64,000 nucleotides of DNA from Streptomyces sp. NBC_00708 (GCA_036226585.1 CP108997.1:4030001-4094000), one strand, 5' to 3'; counted from the stretch's first letter, positions 1-7,459 are shown. Program-made: numbers and translations. The notes: a model not told the origin generated them from the sequence alone.

Positions 1-479
1 GCGGCACCGGCCACCTCCTCGACGACCTGCACACGTCCTTGAGCTGGGACGACGGCGCGTTGCTGATGGCCCACCGCAAGCGGCCGCTGACCCGCACGAC
101 GGCGGGCACGGGGCTGCTGCTGATCCCCTCGGCCTTCGCCGGGCCCGGCCTGCGCACCCGGACGACGCCGCCGGACCCGCCCCAACTCGCCTATCGGGCG
201 CGCGGTGTCGGCCTGCTCTGGGAGCCCCGGCCCGTCACGGGAACCGCCACCCTGTCCGCCGTGCTGGGCCGCTCCCGCACCCTGCTGCTGGCCGAGCTGG
301 AGATCCCGGCCTCCACCACGCAACTGGCACAGCGCACCGGGCTCTCCCCGGCGGCGGTGTCCCAGAACCTCACCGCACTGCGCGACGCGGGTCTGGTGAG
401 CGCCCACCGGAGCGGCCGTTCCGTCCTCTACGCCCGCACCGCCGCGGCCGAAACCCTGCTCCGGGCGGCCTCTGCCTGA
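1..479 (+). CDS. ArsR-like winged-helix transcriptional regulator, 3' part
   Basis: The reading frame is open from the window edge, so the true start lies upstream; the first TTG inside the window (39) is not a credible start. The last ~75 residues form a winged helix: a helix after 'RSRTLLLAELE', then 'TTQLAQRTGLSPAAVSQ' as the helix-turn-helix and 'GLVSAHRSGRSVLYAR' as the wing. This is the layout of ArsR-type regulators that carry a long N-terminal domain, common in Streptomyces. No metal-binding cysteines are visible in the part present, so metal sensing is not supported. The next gene starts 62 bp downstream and has its own promoter, so they are probably not one unit. The ligand is unknown. 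The regulator class is secure from the C-terminal domain. Confidence 0.8.
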   Translation, partial: GTGHLLDDLHTSLSWDDGALLMAHRKRPLTRTTAGTGLLLIPSAFAGPGLRTRTTPPDPPQLAYRARGVGLLWEPRPVTGTATLSAVLGRSRTLLLAELEIPASTTQLAQRTGLSPAAVSQNLTALRDAGLVSAHRSGRSVLYARTAAAETLLRAASA

Positions 480-541
480 CCCGGGGCCGTCCTCCGCCGC
501 GCGGGCTCACCCCGGCCGCACCCGGTCGTAGCCTGGTCGTC

Positions 542-1033
542 GTGAACGCGACTCCCGAGGTACTCGCCGTACTGGACGACCTGCTCGCCGCCGCGGGCCC
601 CGACGACCGGGGCGCCCTGTGGCAGCTCGACCGGCGGGGGAGGGAGCTGGACGCGAACCTGGTGCGGCTGCCCCCGGGCGCGGAGGTCGGGGAGCACCAG
701 GAGGACGTGCTCGACGTGCTCCTGGTGGTCCTCGCGGGCAGCGGCCGTCTGACCCCGGGCGACGGCGCGGCGCCCCTGACCCTGACCCCGACGACGGCGA
801 CCTGGCTGCCCCGCACCTCCCGCCGCTCCCTGACGGCGGGCCCGGACGGCCTCGCCTATCTGACGGTCCACCGCCGCCGCCCCGGCCTCGCGCTCAAGCC
901 GACGGTGTACGCGCAGGAGGGCGGCGAGGCTCCGTGCGCACTGGACCGGGTGTGCCCGGAGTGCGGCCGGATGTCCCCGGAGTCGGCACCGGTGTTCTGC
1001 AGTGCTTGCGGGGAGCGGTTTCCCGGGCGCTGA
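542..1033 (+). CDS. Cupin-like protein with C-terminal zinc ribbon
   Basis: A 163-residue protein. Residues ~35-115 look like a cupin barrel: 'PPGAEVGEHQEDVLDVLLVV' followed by a Gly-rich turn and a 'TWLPRTSRRSL' strand. Residues ~140-160 hold two CxxC knuckles (CPEC and CSAC), a typical small zinc ribbon. The usual cupin metal ligands are only partly present, so catalysis is doubtful; a binding or sensor role is equally possible. I chose GTG at 542. It has no Shine-Dalgarno sequence, but a TAGCCT -10 box (529-534) lies 7 nt upstream, so the mRNA is probably leaderless. Proteins of this build are common, uncharacterised Streptomyces proteins. The domain reading is moderately sure; the function is unknown. 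Confidence 0.65.
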   Translation: MNATPEVLAVLDDLLAAAGPDDRGALWQLDRRGRELDANLVRLPPGAEVGEHQEDVLDVLLVVLAGSGRLTPGDGAAPLTLTPTTATWLPRTSRRSLTAGPDGLAYLTVHRRRPGLALKPTVYAQEGGEAPCALDRVCPECGRMSPESAPVFCSACGERFPGR

Positions 1034-1073
1034 GGGAGGGGGCGGCGGCGCCCGTGAGCGAGACCGGCGCACC

Positions 1074-1165
1074 GGGCCCCGATCCGGCCGGGGGAACCGG
1101 CCGCGCCGGGGCCCCGATCCGGCCGGGGGAACCGGCCGCGCCGGGGCCCCGATCCGGCCGGGGGA
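1074..1165 (+). repeat. Tandem repeat, 35-bp unit, about 2.6 copies
   Basis: The motif GATCCGGCCGGGGG recurs at 1081, 1116 and 1151, an exact 35-bp period. The first two full units are identical and the third is cut short. Each unit contains GGGGCCCC and CCGGCC blocks able to form GC hairpins. The array fills the gap between the cupin gene and the EEP-domain gene, so it could end transcription or bind a protein. Confidence 0.9.
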
Positions 1166-1202
1166 GGAACCGGGCGCATCCGTACCCCCGTCCTGGTGGG
1201 TG

Positions 1203-2198
1203 ATGACAGGGACGAGGGTGAGAAGAGTGGCCGCGGTGGCGCGGGCCGCCGTCTCGTGGCGGGCGTGGGACCGCGCCGGGCGGCGGGGACGGGTCACGGC
1301 CGCGCTCGCGGTCCTCACCGCGCTTCTCCTGGCCGGCCATCGCGCCGTCCCCAACACCCCCGGCCACCTCGGCAGCCTCCTGGAGGCGTTCCTGCCGTGG
1401 CTCGGACTGGCCGTCGTCCCGCTGCTGACCCTGGCCGTACTGCGGCGGTCGGTGCTCGCACTGGTGGCGGTGGTGCTGCCGGTGGCGGCGTGGGCGTACG
1501 CGTTCGGCGGGCTGTTCCTTCCGGCGCCGGACCCGGGCCCGCGCGACCTGGTCGTCGTCCAGCACAACGTCAGCGATGTGAACGCCGACCCGGCGGGTAC
1601 GGCCCGTGCGCTGGCCGCCCAGGGCGCCGACCTGATCGCCCTGGAGGAATTGGTGCCCGGTGCGCTGCCGGCGTACGAGAAGACCCTCGCGGCGGCGTAC
1701 CCCTTCCACGAGGTCCGGGGCACGGTGGGGCTCTGGTCCCGGCACCCCCTCTCCGGCACCCGGACCGTGGACATCAAGCCGGTGGACATCACGGAGGGCT
1801 GGAGCCGGGGCCTGCGTACGGTGGCCCGCACCCCGCACGGCGAGGTCGCGGTGTACGTGGCGCACCTGCCGTCGTTCCGGCTCGGCGCGGGCGGACTGGG
1901 GACCGCCCGGCGCGACGAGAGCGCCCGGCTGCTGGGCCGGGCGCTGGACGCCGAGGCGACGGGCCCGGTGATCGTGCTGGGCGACCTGAACGGCACGGTG
2001 GACGACCGGGGCCTGGCGCCCCTGACCTCGCGGTTGAACGTCTCGAAGCGCGGCTTCGCGTTCAGCTTCCCGGCGTCGTTCCCGCTGGCCCGAATCGATC
2101 AGGTGATGGCCCGCGAGGCGACGGTGGGCCGTGTCCGGACGCTTCCCGCGACGGGCAGCGACCACCTTCCGGTCACGGCGCGGGTGACGCTGGACTGA
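1203..2198 (+). CDS. Membrane-anchored endonuclease/exonuclease/phosphatase-family protein (VanJ-like)
   Basis: 331 residues. The first ~110 hold three hydrophobic helices ('VTAALAVLTALLLAG', 'LGLAVVPLLTLAVL', 'LALVAVVLPVAAWAYA'). The rest is an EEP-fold catalytic domain. Visible EEP motifs are 'QHNVSD' (Asn for metal), 'LIALEE' (catalytic Glu), 'VIVLGDLNGT' (Asp-Leu-Asn), 'RIDQVMA' and 'GSDHLPV' (catalytic His). The size and architecture match the actinobacterial family containing VanJ, a membrane protein whose outward-facing EEP domain is linked to teicoplanin-type resistance and acts on lipid-linked substrates. That substrate is family knowledge, not visible here, and no vanRS or vanHAX genes are nearby. 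ATG 1203 is the first in-frame start after the 35-bp repeat array. The longer upstream frame is just GC-rich read-through. Confidence 0.8.
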   Translation: MTGTRVRRVAAVARAAVSWRAWDRAGRRGRVTAALAVLTALLLAGHRAVPNTPGHLGSLLEAFLPWLGLAVVPLLTLAVLRRSVLALVAVVLPVAAWAYAFGGLFLPAPDPGPRDLVVVQHNVSDVNADPAGTARALAAQGADLIALEELVPGALPAYEKTLAAAYPFHEVRGTVGLWSRHPLSGTRTVDIKPVDITEGWSRGLRTVARTPHGEVAVYVAHLPSFRLGAGGLGTARRDESARLLGRALDAEATGPVIVLGDLNGTVDDRGLAPLTSRLNVSKRGFAFSFPASFPLARIDQVMAREATVGRVRTLPATGSDHLPVTARVTLD

Positions 2199-2285
2199 GG
2201 GCGCGCGAAATCGGGATGCGTCCCCTGTGTGCCGTACCTAGGATGCGCGGGCGCGCCCCGTCAACGATTCGGAGACGTACGGAAC

Positions 2286-2978
2286 ATGACGCCCCACCTC
2301 GCAGCGATCGGCTTCCACGCGACCGACCCGGCGGACCTGGCCCGCTTCTGGGCCGGCCTCCTGAACTGGGAACGGACCGACGCCGTCACGGTCCTGCCCC
2401 CGGACGGCAAAGGCTTCGGCCTCCGCTTCACCGAGAGCCAGGAGCCCAAGTTCCGGCAGAACCAGGCCCACTTCGACCTGACCAGCGCCACGCCGGAGGC
2501 CCAGCGGGAGACCGTCGCCCGGGCGCTGGCCCTCGGCGCCCGGCACATCGACATCGGCCAGACGCCGGAGGACGGCCACATCGTCCTCGCGGACCCGGAC
2601 GGCAACGAGTTCTGCGTGATCGAGGCGGGCAACAAGTTCCTCGCCGACACCGGGGTCATCGGCGCGGTCGCGTGCGACGGCACCCAGGCCGTCGGCTACT
2701 TCTGGAGCAAGGCGCTGGGCTGGCCGCTCGTGTGGGACCAGGACGAGGAGACCGCGATCCAGTCCCCGCAGGGCGGCACGAAGCTCACCTGGGGCGGCCC
2801 CCCGGTCGCACCGAAGCCGGACGTGAACCGCCTGTACTTCGAACTGACGCTCCCGGCGGACGCGGACGAGACGGCGGAGACCGCCCGCCTGACGGCCCTG
2901 GGCGCGCGACCCGGCCCGGACGGCGTGCTGCTGGACCCGGACGGCAACGAGTTCACGCTGCGGCGGGCGGCGGCTTAG
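2286..2978 (+). CDS. VOC-family protein, two-module (glyoxalase/bleomycin-resistance fold)
   Basis: 230 residues made of two vicinal-oxygen-chelate modules. The first runs from 'FHATDPADLARFWAGLLNWE' to 'LADPDGNEFCVIEAG', the second from 'AVGYFWSKALGWPLVW' to 'LLDPDGNEFTLR'. 'DPDGNEF' occurs at the end of both halves, showing an internal duplication, and its Glu is the usual metal ligand. The fold is shared by dioxygenases, glyoxalases and drug-binding proteins, so the substrate cannot be read from sequence. I chose ATG 2286 because the alignable fold starts right after it. A TAGGAT -10-like box lies at 2239-2244. It faces the Lsr2-like gene, with a strong terminator hairpin between them. Confidence 0.8.
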   Translation: MTPHLAAIGFHATDPADLARFWAGLLNWERTDAVTVLPPDGKGFGLRFTESQEPKFRQNQAHFDLTSATPEAQRETVARALALGARHIDIGQTPEDGHIVLADPDGNEFCVIEAGNKFLADTGVIGAVACDGTQAVGYFWSKALGWPLVWDQDEETAIQSPQGGTKLTWGGPPVAPKPDVNRLYFELTLPADADETAETARLTALGARPGPDGVLLDPDGNEFTLRRAAA

Positions 2979-2980
2979 GA

Positions 2981-3016
2981 CCTGTCCGGCGGGCCCGCGA
3001 AGATCCGCCGGACAGG
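2981..3016. terminator. Bidirectional terminator hairpin
   Basis: CCTGTCCGGCGG (2981-2992) and CCGCCGGACAGG (3005-3016) are perfect 12-bp inverted arms around a 12-nt loop. They lie exactly between the convergent VOC and Lsr2-like genes. Confidence 0.85.
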
Positions 3017-3018
3017 CC

Positions 3019-3198
3019 CTACTCCCCGGCCGGGTCCTGCGTTTCCGCCTGCGCCCTCGCGTAGGCCTCGCGGAACATCGCGGGTATACGCCCCCGGTCG
3101 TTCACGAGATAACCGTTGGCGCGTGCCCAGCGCCGTATGAGGTCGTCGCCCTGCGGCTGCTGGTCCTGTACGTCCGGCGGTTGCTGCTGTTCGTCCAT
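3019..3198 (-). CDS. Stand-alone Lsr2 C-terminal DNA-binding domain protein
   Basis: 59 residues. After a Gln/Pro-rich start comes 'IRRWARANGYLVNDRGRIP' and 'EAYARA', which matches the C-terminal domain of Lsr2, the actinobacterial xenogeneic silencer. In Lsr2 this domain inserts an RGR hook in the minor groove of AT-rich DNA, and the RGR is intact here. The N-terminal dimerisation domain of Lsr2 (~50 residues) is absent. The protein should therefore bind DNA without bridging, and could compete with full-length Lsr2; that is inference. ATG 3198 is preferred to the longer 75-residue reading because its first residues already lie outside the domain. It is close to two other small genes of stress-protein type. 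Confidence 0.75.
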   Translation of the reverse strand: MDEQQQPPDVQDQQPQGDDLIRRWARANGYLVNDRGRIPAMFREAYARAQAETQDPAGE

Positions 3199-3343
3199 GG
3201 GGCCACCGTAAACGAGCCCACTGACAGGGGCAGGGCCGGAGTTCAACCGGCCGTGAGCCGAGGCCCGTTCCTCCGGTATTCCGACCTCGCGGGCTCATCG
3301 CTCTTCCCTGTGTTTCGCATTTTCCGGAGATCGGGAAATGCGG

Positions 3344-3377
3344 GCGAGATCCGGCAGCACGTGCTGCCGGATCTCGC
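3344..3377. terminator. 34-bp perfect palindrome
   Basis: The 17-bp left arm (3344-3360) and right arm (3361-3377) are exact reverse complements with no spacer. The sequence reads GCGAGATCCGGCAGCAC, then its complement. In RNA it would form a long hairpin. It lies between the Lsr2-like gene and the end of the small hydrophobic gene. A terminator for the minus-strand hydrophobic gene is most likely; a protein-binding site is possible. Confidence 0.8.
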
Positions 3378-3399
3378 GAAAAGGATGGTCGGGGGACGG

Positions 3400-3570
3400 T
3401 TACCAGCGGTACCAGCGGCCCCGCTTGCCGCCGTGACCTGCGGGGCGGACGAAGAATCCGATGAGCCAGATCGCGAGAACGATGACGGCGATCCACCAGA
3501 GCGCCTTGAGGGCGAAACCGGCGCCGAAGAGGATCAGGGCGAGGAGGAGAACCAGAATGATAGGAAGCAT
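3400..3570 (-). CDS. Small hydrophobic membrane protein (56 aa)
   Basis: Reading the minus strand from ATG at 3570 gives a 56-residue protein. It is almost entirely hydrophobic up to residue ~42: 'MLPIILVLLLALILFGAGFA', then 'LKALWWIAVIVLAIWLIGFF'. A basic tail follows ('VRPAGHGGKRGRWYRW') and ends at TAA. This gives two membrane helices with a cytoplasmic positive tail. It resembles the short 'hydrophobic protein' family (DUF6131-type) found throughout Streptomyces, often next to CsbD-type stress proteins. The plus-strand CsbD gene starts 150 bp away in the divergent direction, consistent with shared stress control. The gene is too short for usual length cut-offs, but its composition, stop and terminator make it convincing. 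Its role is unknown. Confidence 0.8.
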   Translation of the reverse strand: MLPIILVLLLALILFGAGFALKALWWIAVIVLAIWLIGFFVRPAGHGGKRGRWYRW

Positions 3571-3720
3571 GTTCGGCCTGTTGCCCCCGGTTGGCGCCTT
3601 AATCCATCCGCGGTGAGGAAATTTTTATGGCGGGCAGATTCCGCGACTTCCGCGTTTGGAACCGGAAAGTTCGGTCAGGCGGACGACATCCCGACACCGA
3701 GCACAGCAAGGGTGAGTGAC

Positions 3721-3894
3721 ATGGCTGCTGACGAGAAGACCCAGGCCAAGACCGAGCAGGCCAAGGGAAAGATCAAGGAAGTCGCCGGCCGGACCGTCGG
3801 CAACGAGCGGCTCACCGCCGAGGGCCGGGCCGAGCAGGCCAAGGGCGACGCCCGCCAGGCCAAGGAGAAGGCCAAGGACGCCCTCACCGACTGA
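3721..3894 (+). CDS. CsbD-family stress-response protein
   Basis: 57 residues: 'AKTEQAKGKIKEVAGRTVGN' and 'AEGRAEQAKGDARQAKEKAK' are the hallmark CsbD-like repeats, rich in Lys, Ala, Glu and Gln and predicted to be helical and very soluble. CsbD proteins were found as members of the Bacillus general stress (sigma-B) regulon; their molecular function is not known. ATG 3721 gives the standard length. The 150 bp between it and the divergent hydrophobic gene must carry both promoters, but I could not find a convincing sigma-B-type box. A strong hairpin terminator follows 16 bp after the stop codon. Confidence 0.93.
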   Translation: MAADEKTQAKTEQAKGKIKEVAGRTVGNERLTAEGRAEQAKGDARQAKEKAKDALTD

Positions 3895-3909
3895 CGCGCT
3901 CCTCCCGCA

Positions 3910-3953
3910 CGCAGGGCCCCGCGGACGACCCGACCGGTCCGCGGGGCCCTGCG
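3910..3953 (+). terminator. Rho-independent-type terminator after csbD-like gene
   Basis: A 17-bp perfect stem (3910-3926 with 3937-3953) with a 10-nt loop. The arms contain GCAGGGCCCCGCGGAC. It probably also serves the convergent methyltransferase gene. Confidence 0.88.
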
Positions 3954-3982
3954 CGTGCCGTCGCCACGGCGAAGAAGGGCCC

Positions 3983-4735
3983 CTAGGGGAGGTCCCCCGA
4001 GACCGGGAGCCGGTACACGGAGACGTGGGAACCCGACTCGGCGGTGAACTCGGCGCCGGTCCAGTCCGCGTGCCTGCTCTCCAGCTCGAAGCCGGCCAGC
4101 CGGGCCATGAGGTCGAGTTCGGCCGGCCAGATGTAGCGGTGCGGGCTGCGGAACAGCCGCGCCTCTTCGGTCTCGTCGAAGCGGAAGTGGTGCGACACGA
4201 CGTGCTGGTGGAGCACGTCGTACGTGTCCAGCCCGATGTAGTCGGCTTCGGACTGCCAGACCGTGGCCGTCCGCCCCGGCGGCAGCGCGCGCAGCTCGGG
4301 TACCCAGAGTTCGATCACGAACCGGCCGCCGGGTGAGAGGTGGCGGGCCGCGTTGCGGAAGCACCGCACCTGTTCGTCCTGCGTGAGCAGGTTGGAGATC
4401 GTGTTGTACACGAGGTAGACGAGGGAGTACTCCCCAGGGGCGACCGCGGTCGCCATGTCGCCGATGATCACGGGGATCGCCGCCTCGTCGGCCTTCGTAC
4501 GCAGTTGCTCGACCATCGGGCGCGACAGCTCGATGCCGGTGACGGGCACCCCGCGCCCCGCGAGCGGAACGGCTACGCGGCCCGTCCCGATGGCGAACTC
4601 CAGCGCTCCTCCGTCACCCGCGAGCTGGGCGAGGCGGTCCACGGCCGGCTCCAGGACCTCGGGCGCGAACATCCCGGAACCGGGGGTGTCGTAGCGTCGG
4701 GCGGTGTCGGCGCCCCAGATCTTCTGCTGCTGCAT
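3983..4735 (-). CDS. Class I SAM-dependent methyltransferase
   Basis: 250 residues with the class I Rossmann methyltransferase signature. Motif I is 'ALEFAIGTGRVAVPLAGRG', motif II 'VTGIELSRPM', then 'VIIGDMATAVAPGEYSLVYL' and motif 'LSPGGRFVIELW'. The acidic residue that binds the SAM ribose is the Glu in 'GIELS'. The substrate cannot be inferred. ATG 4735 begins 'MQQQKIWGADTARRYDTPG', the typical N-terminus for this subfamily. The upstream kinase-like gene ends at 4740, only 4 bp away, so the two are almost certainly co-transcribed and may act on one substrate or resistance trait. Confidence 0.88.
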   Translation of the reverse strand: MQQQKIWGADTARRYDTPGSGMFAPEVLEPAVDRLAQLAGDGGALEFAIGTGRVAVPLAGRGVPVTGIELSRPMVEQLRTKADEAAIPVIIGDMATAVAPGEYSLVYLVYNTISNLLTQDEQVRCFRNAARHLSPGGRFVIELWVPELRALPPGRTATVWQSEADYIGLDTYDVLHQHVVSHHFRFDETEEARLFRSPHRYIWPAELDLMARLAGFELESRHADWTGAEFTAESGSHVSVYRLPVSGDLP

Positions 4736-4739
4736 TCGG

Positions 4740-5864
4740 TCAACGGTCGTCGCCGGCCGCCGCGTTGTCCACCGAGTATGTGGTCCCGCTCCACGCGACC
4801 GGGCCGATCGTCCCCAGCGGGTGCGGCACCGCCCGGCTCTCCCGCTGGAACGCGCGGTAGAAGCCGCCCATCGCCGCCGCCACCGGTCCGTGCCGGAGCA
4901 GGAGCGCCGCGATCGACGCCGGAATCCCCTCCGGGGGCCTCCCCTGCGCGCAGGCGTCCACGAAGGCCCTGCGGTCCGCCGGGGAGTGGCCGTACAGCGC
5001 GACGGCCAGCCAGTTGACCAGGTGGTTCACGGCGTAGCACTCGTCGTACGCCCCGTGCTCCCCGACGAAGGCGGCCTCGTCCGGGGACAGGCCGAAGCGG
5101 GAGGAGATCGCGAGGCCGTAGTCCGCGAAGTAGAGGCGGTGGCCGTCCGTGAGGATGTTCTGGAAGTGGGCGTCGAAGTGCAGGAGCCCGTGGGCGTTCA
5201 TGAACGCGATGCCGGCCCGCAGCTCGTCCTCCACCCTCGCGCAGGCCCGCTCCGCCGCGTCCCCGCCCGCCCCGATCCGCACGTCCAGCCAGTCGTGCAG
5301 GTTGTCCGGGATGTACTCCAGGAAGAGGACGAGGCTCGCCGTGGAGTCCCGCAGCCCCTCGATCCGTCCGCGTACGGCCGACCCGCCGCCCCAGTACGCG
5401 ACGGCCCGGTCGACATCCGCGAGTTCCTCGGGAAGCGGGGCGCCGGAGTCCGTGAGCACGCGCCAGTGGTACATCAGCGGGAAGCCCCCGTACGCGCCGG
5501 TGACCACCCAGTCCGTCGTCATGGTGTGCGCGGCGAGCTCCCGCCAGGCGCCGAACCCCGGGCTGCCGATGGTGCCGACGCCGTAGTGGCAGTACGCGGG
5601 GAGTCCGAAGAGGTTCGCGGTGGAGTGCAGGTGTTCCGGCCGCCGCTCCAGGTCGGTGAGCCGCACCTGCTTGACGAAGACCGGGGTGCCCTCGACATCC
5701 AGCAGCACGGTCCGGCCGCCGATGCCCGAGCCCAGTGGCGTGCCGGTGGCCAGCAGCTCCCGCAGACCGCGGTCACTGCGCAGGGCCAGCGCCGTGGACG
5801 CGGCACCGTGTGCGGCGAGCCGAGCACTGCGGGACATGTCCCGGGGTATGTCGGGGCCCTTCAC
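4740..5864 (-). CDS. Protein kinase-like / phosphotransferase protein
   Basis: 374 residues from GTG 5864. This start has a GGAGG ribosome site 5 nt upstream; the longer frame to 5957 has none. The kinase-like fold shows 'TPVFVKQVRLTDLE' (the Lys expected to bind ATP), 'LHFDAHFQNILTDG' (catalytic Asp and metal-binding Asn) and 'LYFADYGLAIS' (DFG-equivalent Asp). The N-lobe glycine loop is 'GTPLGSGIGGRTV'. Eukaryotic-type Ser/Thr kinase motifs such as HRDLKPxN and APE are missing, so it fits better with small-molecule or atypical kinases. It is followed after 4 bp by a methyltransferase gene. The divergent VOC gene starts 122 bp away. The substrate is unknown. Confidence 0.75.
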   Translation of the reverse strand: MKGPDIPRDMSRSARLAAHGAASTALALRSDRGLRELLATGTPLGSGIGGRTVLLDVEGTPVFVKQVRLTDLERRPEHLHSTANLFGLPAYCHYGVGTIGSPGFGAWRELAAHTMTTDWVVTGAYGGFPLMYHWRVLTDSGAPLPEELADVDRAVAYWGGGSAVRGRIEGLRDSTASLVLFLEYIPDNLHDWLDVRIGAGGDAAERACARVEDELRAGIAFMNAHGLLHFDAHFQNILTDGHRLYFADYGLAISSRFGLSPDEAAFVGEHGAYDECYAVNHLVNWLAVALYGHSPADRRAFVDACAQGRPPEGIPASIAALLLRHGPVAAAMGGFYRAFQRESRAVPHPLGTIGPVAWSGTTYSVDNAAAGDDR

Positions 5865-5986
5865 GCGCGCCTCCAGCGGCTCCGTACGGACGACCACCCT
5901 CCCACGCGGGGCACGCGGCGGCCGATGAGTTCTCCGTTCACGGACGGTCCACCCCATGACGCGACCGTTCTCGACAGGAGTGAGCC

Positions 5987-6355
5987 ATGTCCACCATCCA
6001 GCCAGTGATCCTCACCGCCGACCTGGACACCCTGCGCCGGTTCTACACGGACCTCTTCGGCGCCGAGGAGATCTTCCGGGTGCCGGAGGAGGGCCCGGTC
6101 TTCTACGTCGGCCTGCGCATCGGCGACACCGACCTCGGGCTGGTGACCAAGAAGGTCCCGGCGGACGGGGCCGCGCCGCGGATCCTGCTCAGCATCGAGG
6201 TCGACGACGTCGACGAGACGCGCGCCCGGGTCGAGGCGCTGGGCGGCTCGGCCGGCGGCGACCCCAAGGACATGCCGTGGGGCCAGCGGGTCGCGCACGT
6301 GACGGACCCGGACGGCAACGCGGTGAACCTCACGCAGCCGGTCTCGGCGGGGTGA
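5987..6355 (+). CDS. VOC-family protein (single module)
   Basis: 122 residues with a single glyoxalase/bleomycin-resistance-type unit pair: 'VILTADLDTLRRFYTDLFGA' at the start, 'SIEVDDVDETRARVEALGG' in the middle and 'VTDPDGNAVNLTQP' at the end. The usual terminal Glu metal ligand is replaced (GNAVNL rather than GNxxEL), as happens in members that bind ligands without metal catalysis. ATG 5987 follows GACAGGAGTGAGCC, which holds a clear AGGAG ribosome site. It diverges from the kinase/methyltransferase pair. The substrate is unknown. Confidence 0.85.
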   Translation: MSTIQPVILTADLDTLRRFYTDLFGAEEIFRVPEEGPVFYVGLRIGDTDLGLVTKKVPADGAAPRILLSIEVDDVDETRARVEALGGSAGGDPKDMPWGQRVAHVTDPDGNAVNLTQPVSAG

Positions 6356-6436
6356 GACCGCGCACGACACGTTCGGGGGTGCCACCGCGGCCTCGCCCGA
6401 CCCGGGCCCCGGCTGGGCCGCAGACCGCGTGCGCGC

Positions 6437-6994
6437 TCAGGCGAGCGACCTCAAGGCGGCTGCGAAGGAAACAAGGCGGTTCCTGTCGAGTCGCTCGATC
6501 ACGTCGGCGACCGTGCCGGGCGGATTCTTCCAACTGTCGGCGACGCGCTGGATCTCTCCGTACACGATCTCCGGCGCCAGGTCGATCTGCGCTTCGAGGA
6601 ACGCGTCCGGGTGGACGGCTTCGACGTCCCAGGGCGCCAGGGCTTCCGCAGGGAAGTCTTTGAGGTTGAACGTGACGATCACCTGGGCTTTGGCGCGGAT
6701 CGCCGCGGCCAGGATGTGTCGGTCGTCCTTGTCCGGGAGCTCCAGCATCTCGATGAGCGGTTCGTACCCCTTGACCAGGCAGTCCCGTACGGCGGTCTTC
6801 ATCAGCCGCCGTGTCCGGTCGAGGGCTTCGGGGGCCAGGTCCGGGCGGTCCGCCTTCAGGCTGCGGAACGTCTCGTCGAGGATGCTCTCCGTCCACTTCG
6901 CCTGCACGAGGCCCGCCCCCGCGACGCGGATGAGGACGTCACGGAGGATGTTCGGGTAGAGCACGTTCGCGTCGTAAATGGCGACAAAGGCCAT
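6437..6994 (-). CDS. PIN-domain ribonuclease toxin
   Basis: 185 residues. The PIN fold is shown by 'IYDANVLYPN' (first catalytic Asp), 'ILDETF' (Glu), 'DKDDRHILAAAI' (second Asp pair) and 'VIVTFNLKDFP' (last Asp). These acidic residues coordinate the metal ion in VapC-type RNases, and all appear intact. The C-terminal ~55 residues after 'AVHPDAFL' are an extra helical part seen in longer PIN proteins. ATG 6994 lies 3 bp after the stop of the antitoxin gene, the standard antitoxin-first order. The RNA target is not predictable. An intact toxin suggests the module is active or recently acquired. Confidence 0.87.
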   Translation of the reverse strand: MAFVAIYDANVLYPNILRDVLIRVAGAGLVQAKWTESILDETFRSLKADRPDLAPEALDRTRRLMKTAVRDCLVKGYEPLIEMLELPDKDDRHILAAAIRAKAQVIVTFNLKDFPAEALAPWDVEAVHPDAFLEAQIDLAPEIVYGEIQRVADSWKNPPGTVADVIERLDRNRLVSFAAALRSLA

Positions 6995-6997
6995 CGA

Positions 6998-7459
6998 CTA
7001 CATCATTCCCATCTCCTGGCCGAGCTGAGTGAGCTCGTCCGCTGCCTCACGACGGCGCCGGTCGTCTGCCTGCTTGTACTCCATGAGTGACGACGCCGTG
7101 ATCCTTCGGTGCGTCCCGACTCGACGGCACTCGATCTCACCGGCGTCCAAGAGGCCGATGAGGAAAGGCCGGGACACGTTGAGGATGTCAGCAGCCTGTT
7201 GGGTGGTGAGCTCTGCGGTGCTGGGGACGATGGACACGCCTCGGCCGGCCCCGAGGTGGGCGAGGAGTCCGGCGAGGAGCTCGACGGCTTCACGGGGCAG
7301 GGTGAGGGGTTCGAGCTCGTCGTCGTCAAGGGGCTTGACGGCAATCTGGCCGAGGTCGGGGTGCTCTGTGAGGTAGCCCCGGACACGCGTGAGGGCGCGG
7401 TTCGCCGCAGCGGTCTTCTCGGGTGGGAGCGATACGGGCCTGATGTCTGTCTTCGTCAC
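6998..7459 (-). CDS. Antitoxin with excisionase/MerR-type HTH
   Basis: 153 residues. The region 'ELTTQQAADILNVSRPFLIG' to 'RRVGTHRRITASSLMEYK' is the excisionase/SinR-like winged HTH typical of DNA-binding antitoxins paired with longer PIN toxins. The first ~75 residues are a separate helical part that may contact the toxin; that is inference. The start is GTG 7459, with an AGGGGC-type ribosome site. The downstream PIN gene begins 3 bp after the stop. An array of four 9-bp repeats overlapping a good promoter lies 54 bp upstream and is the natural site for autoregulation by this HTH. Confidence 0.85.
   Translation of the reverse strand: MTKTDIRPVSLPPEKTAAANRALTRVRGYLTEHPDLGQIAVKPLDDDELEPLTLPREAVELLAGLLAHLGAGRGVSIVPSTAELTTQQAADILNVSRPFLIGLLDAGEIECRRVGTHRRITASSLMEYKQADDRRRREAADELTQLGQEMGMM

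Noticed and set aside
1074..1165. 35-bp tandem repeats as a CRISPR array
   Set aside because: The units are contiguous with no variable spacers, and no cas genes are present.
3571..3720. Sigma-B-type promoter for csbD
   Set aside because: I could not find a GTTT and GGGTAT/C pair at a suitable spacing on either strand.
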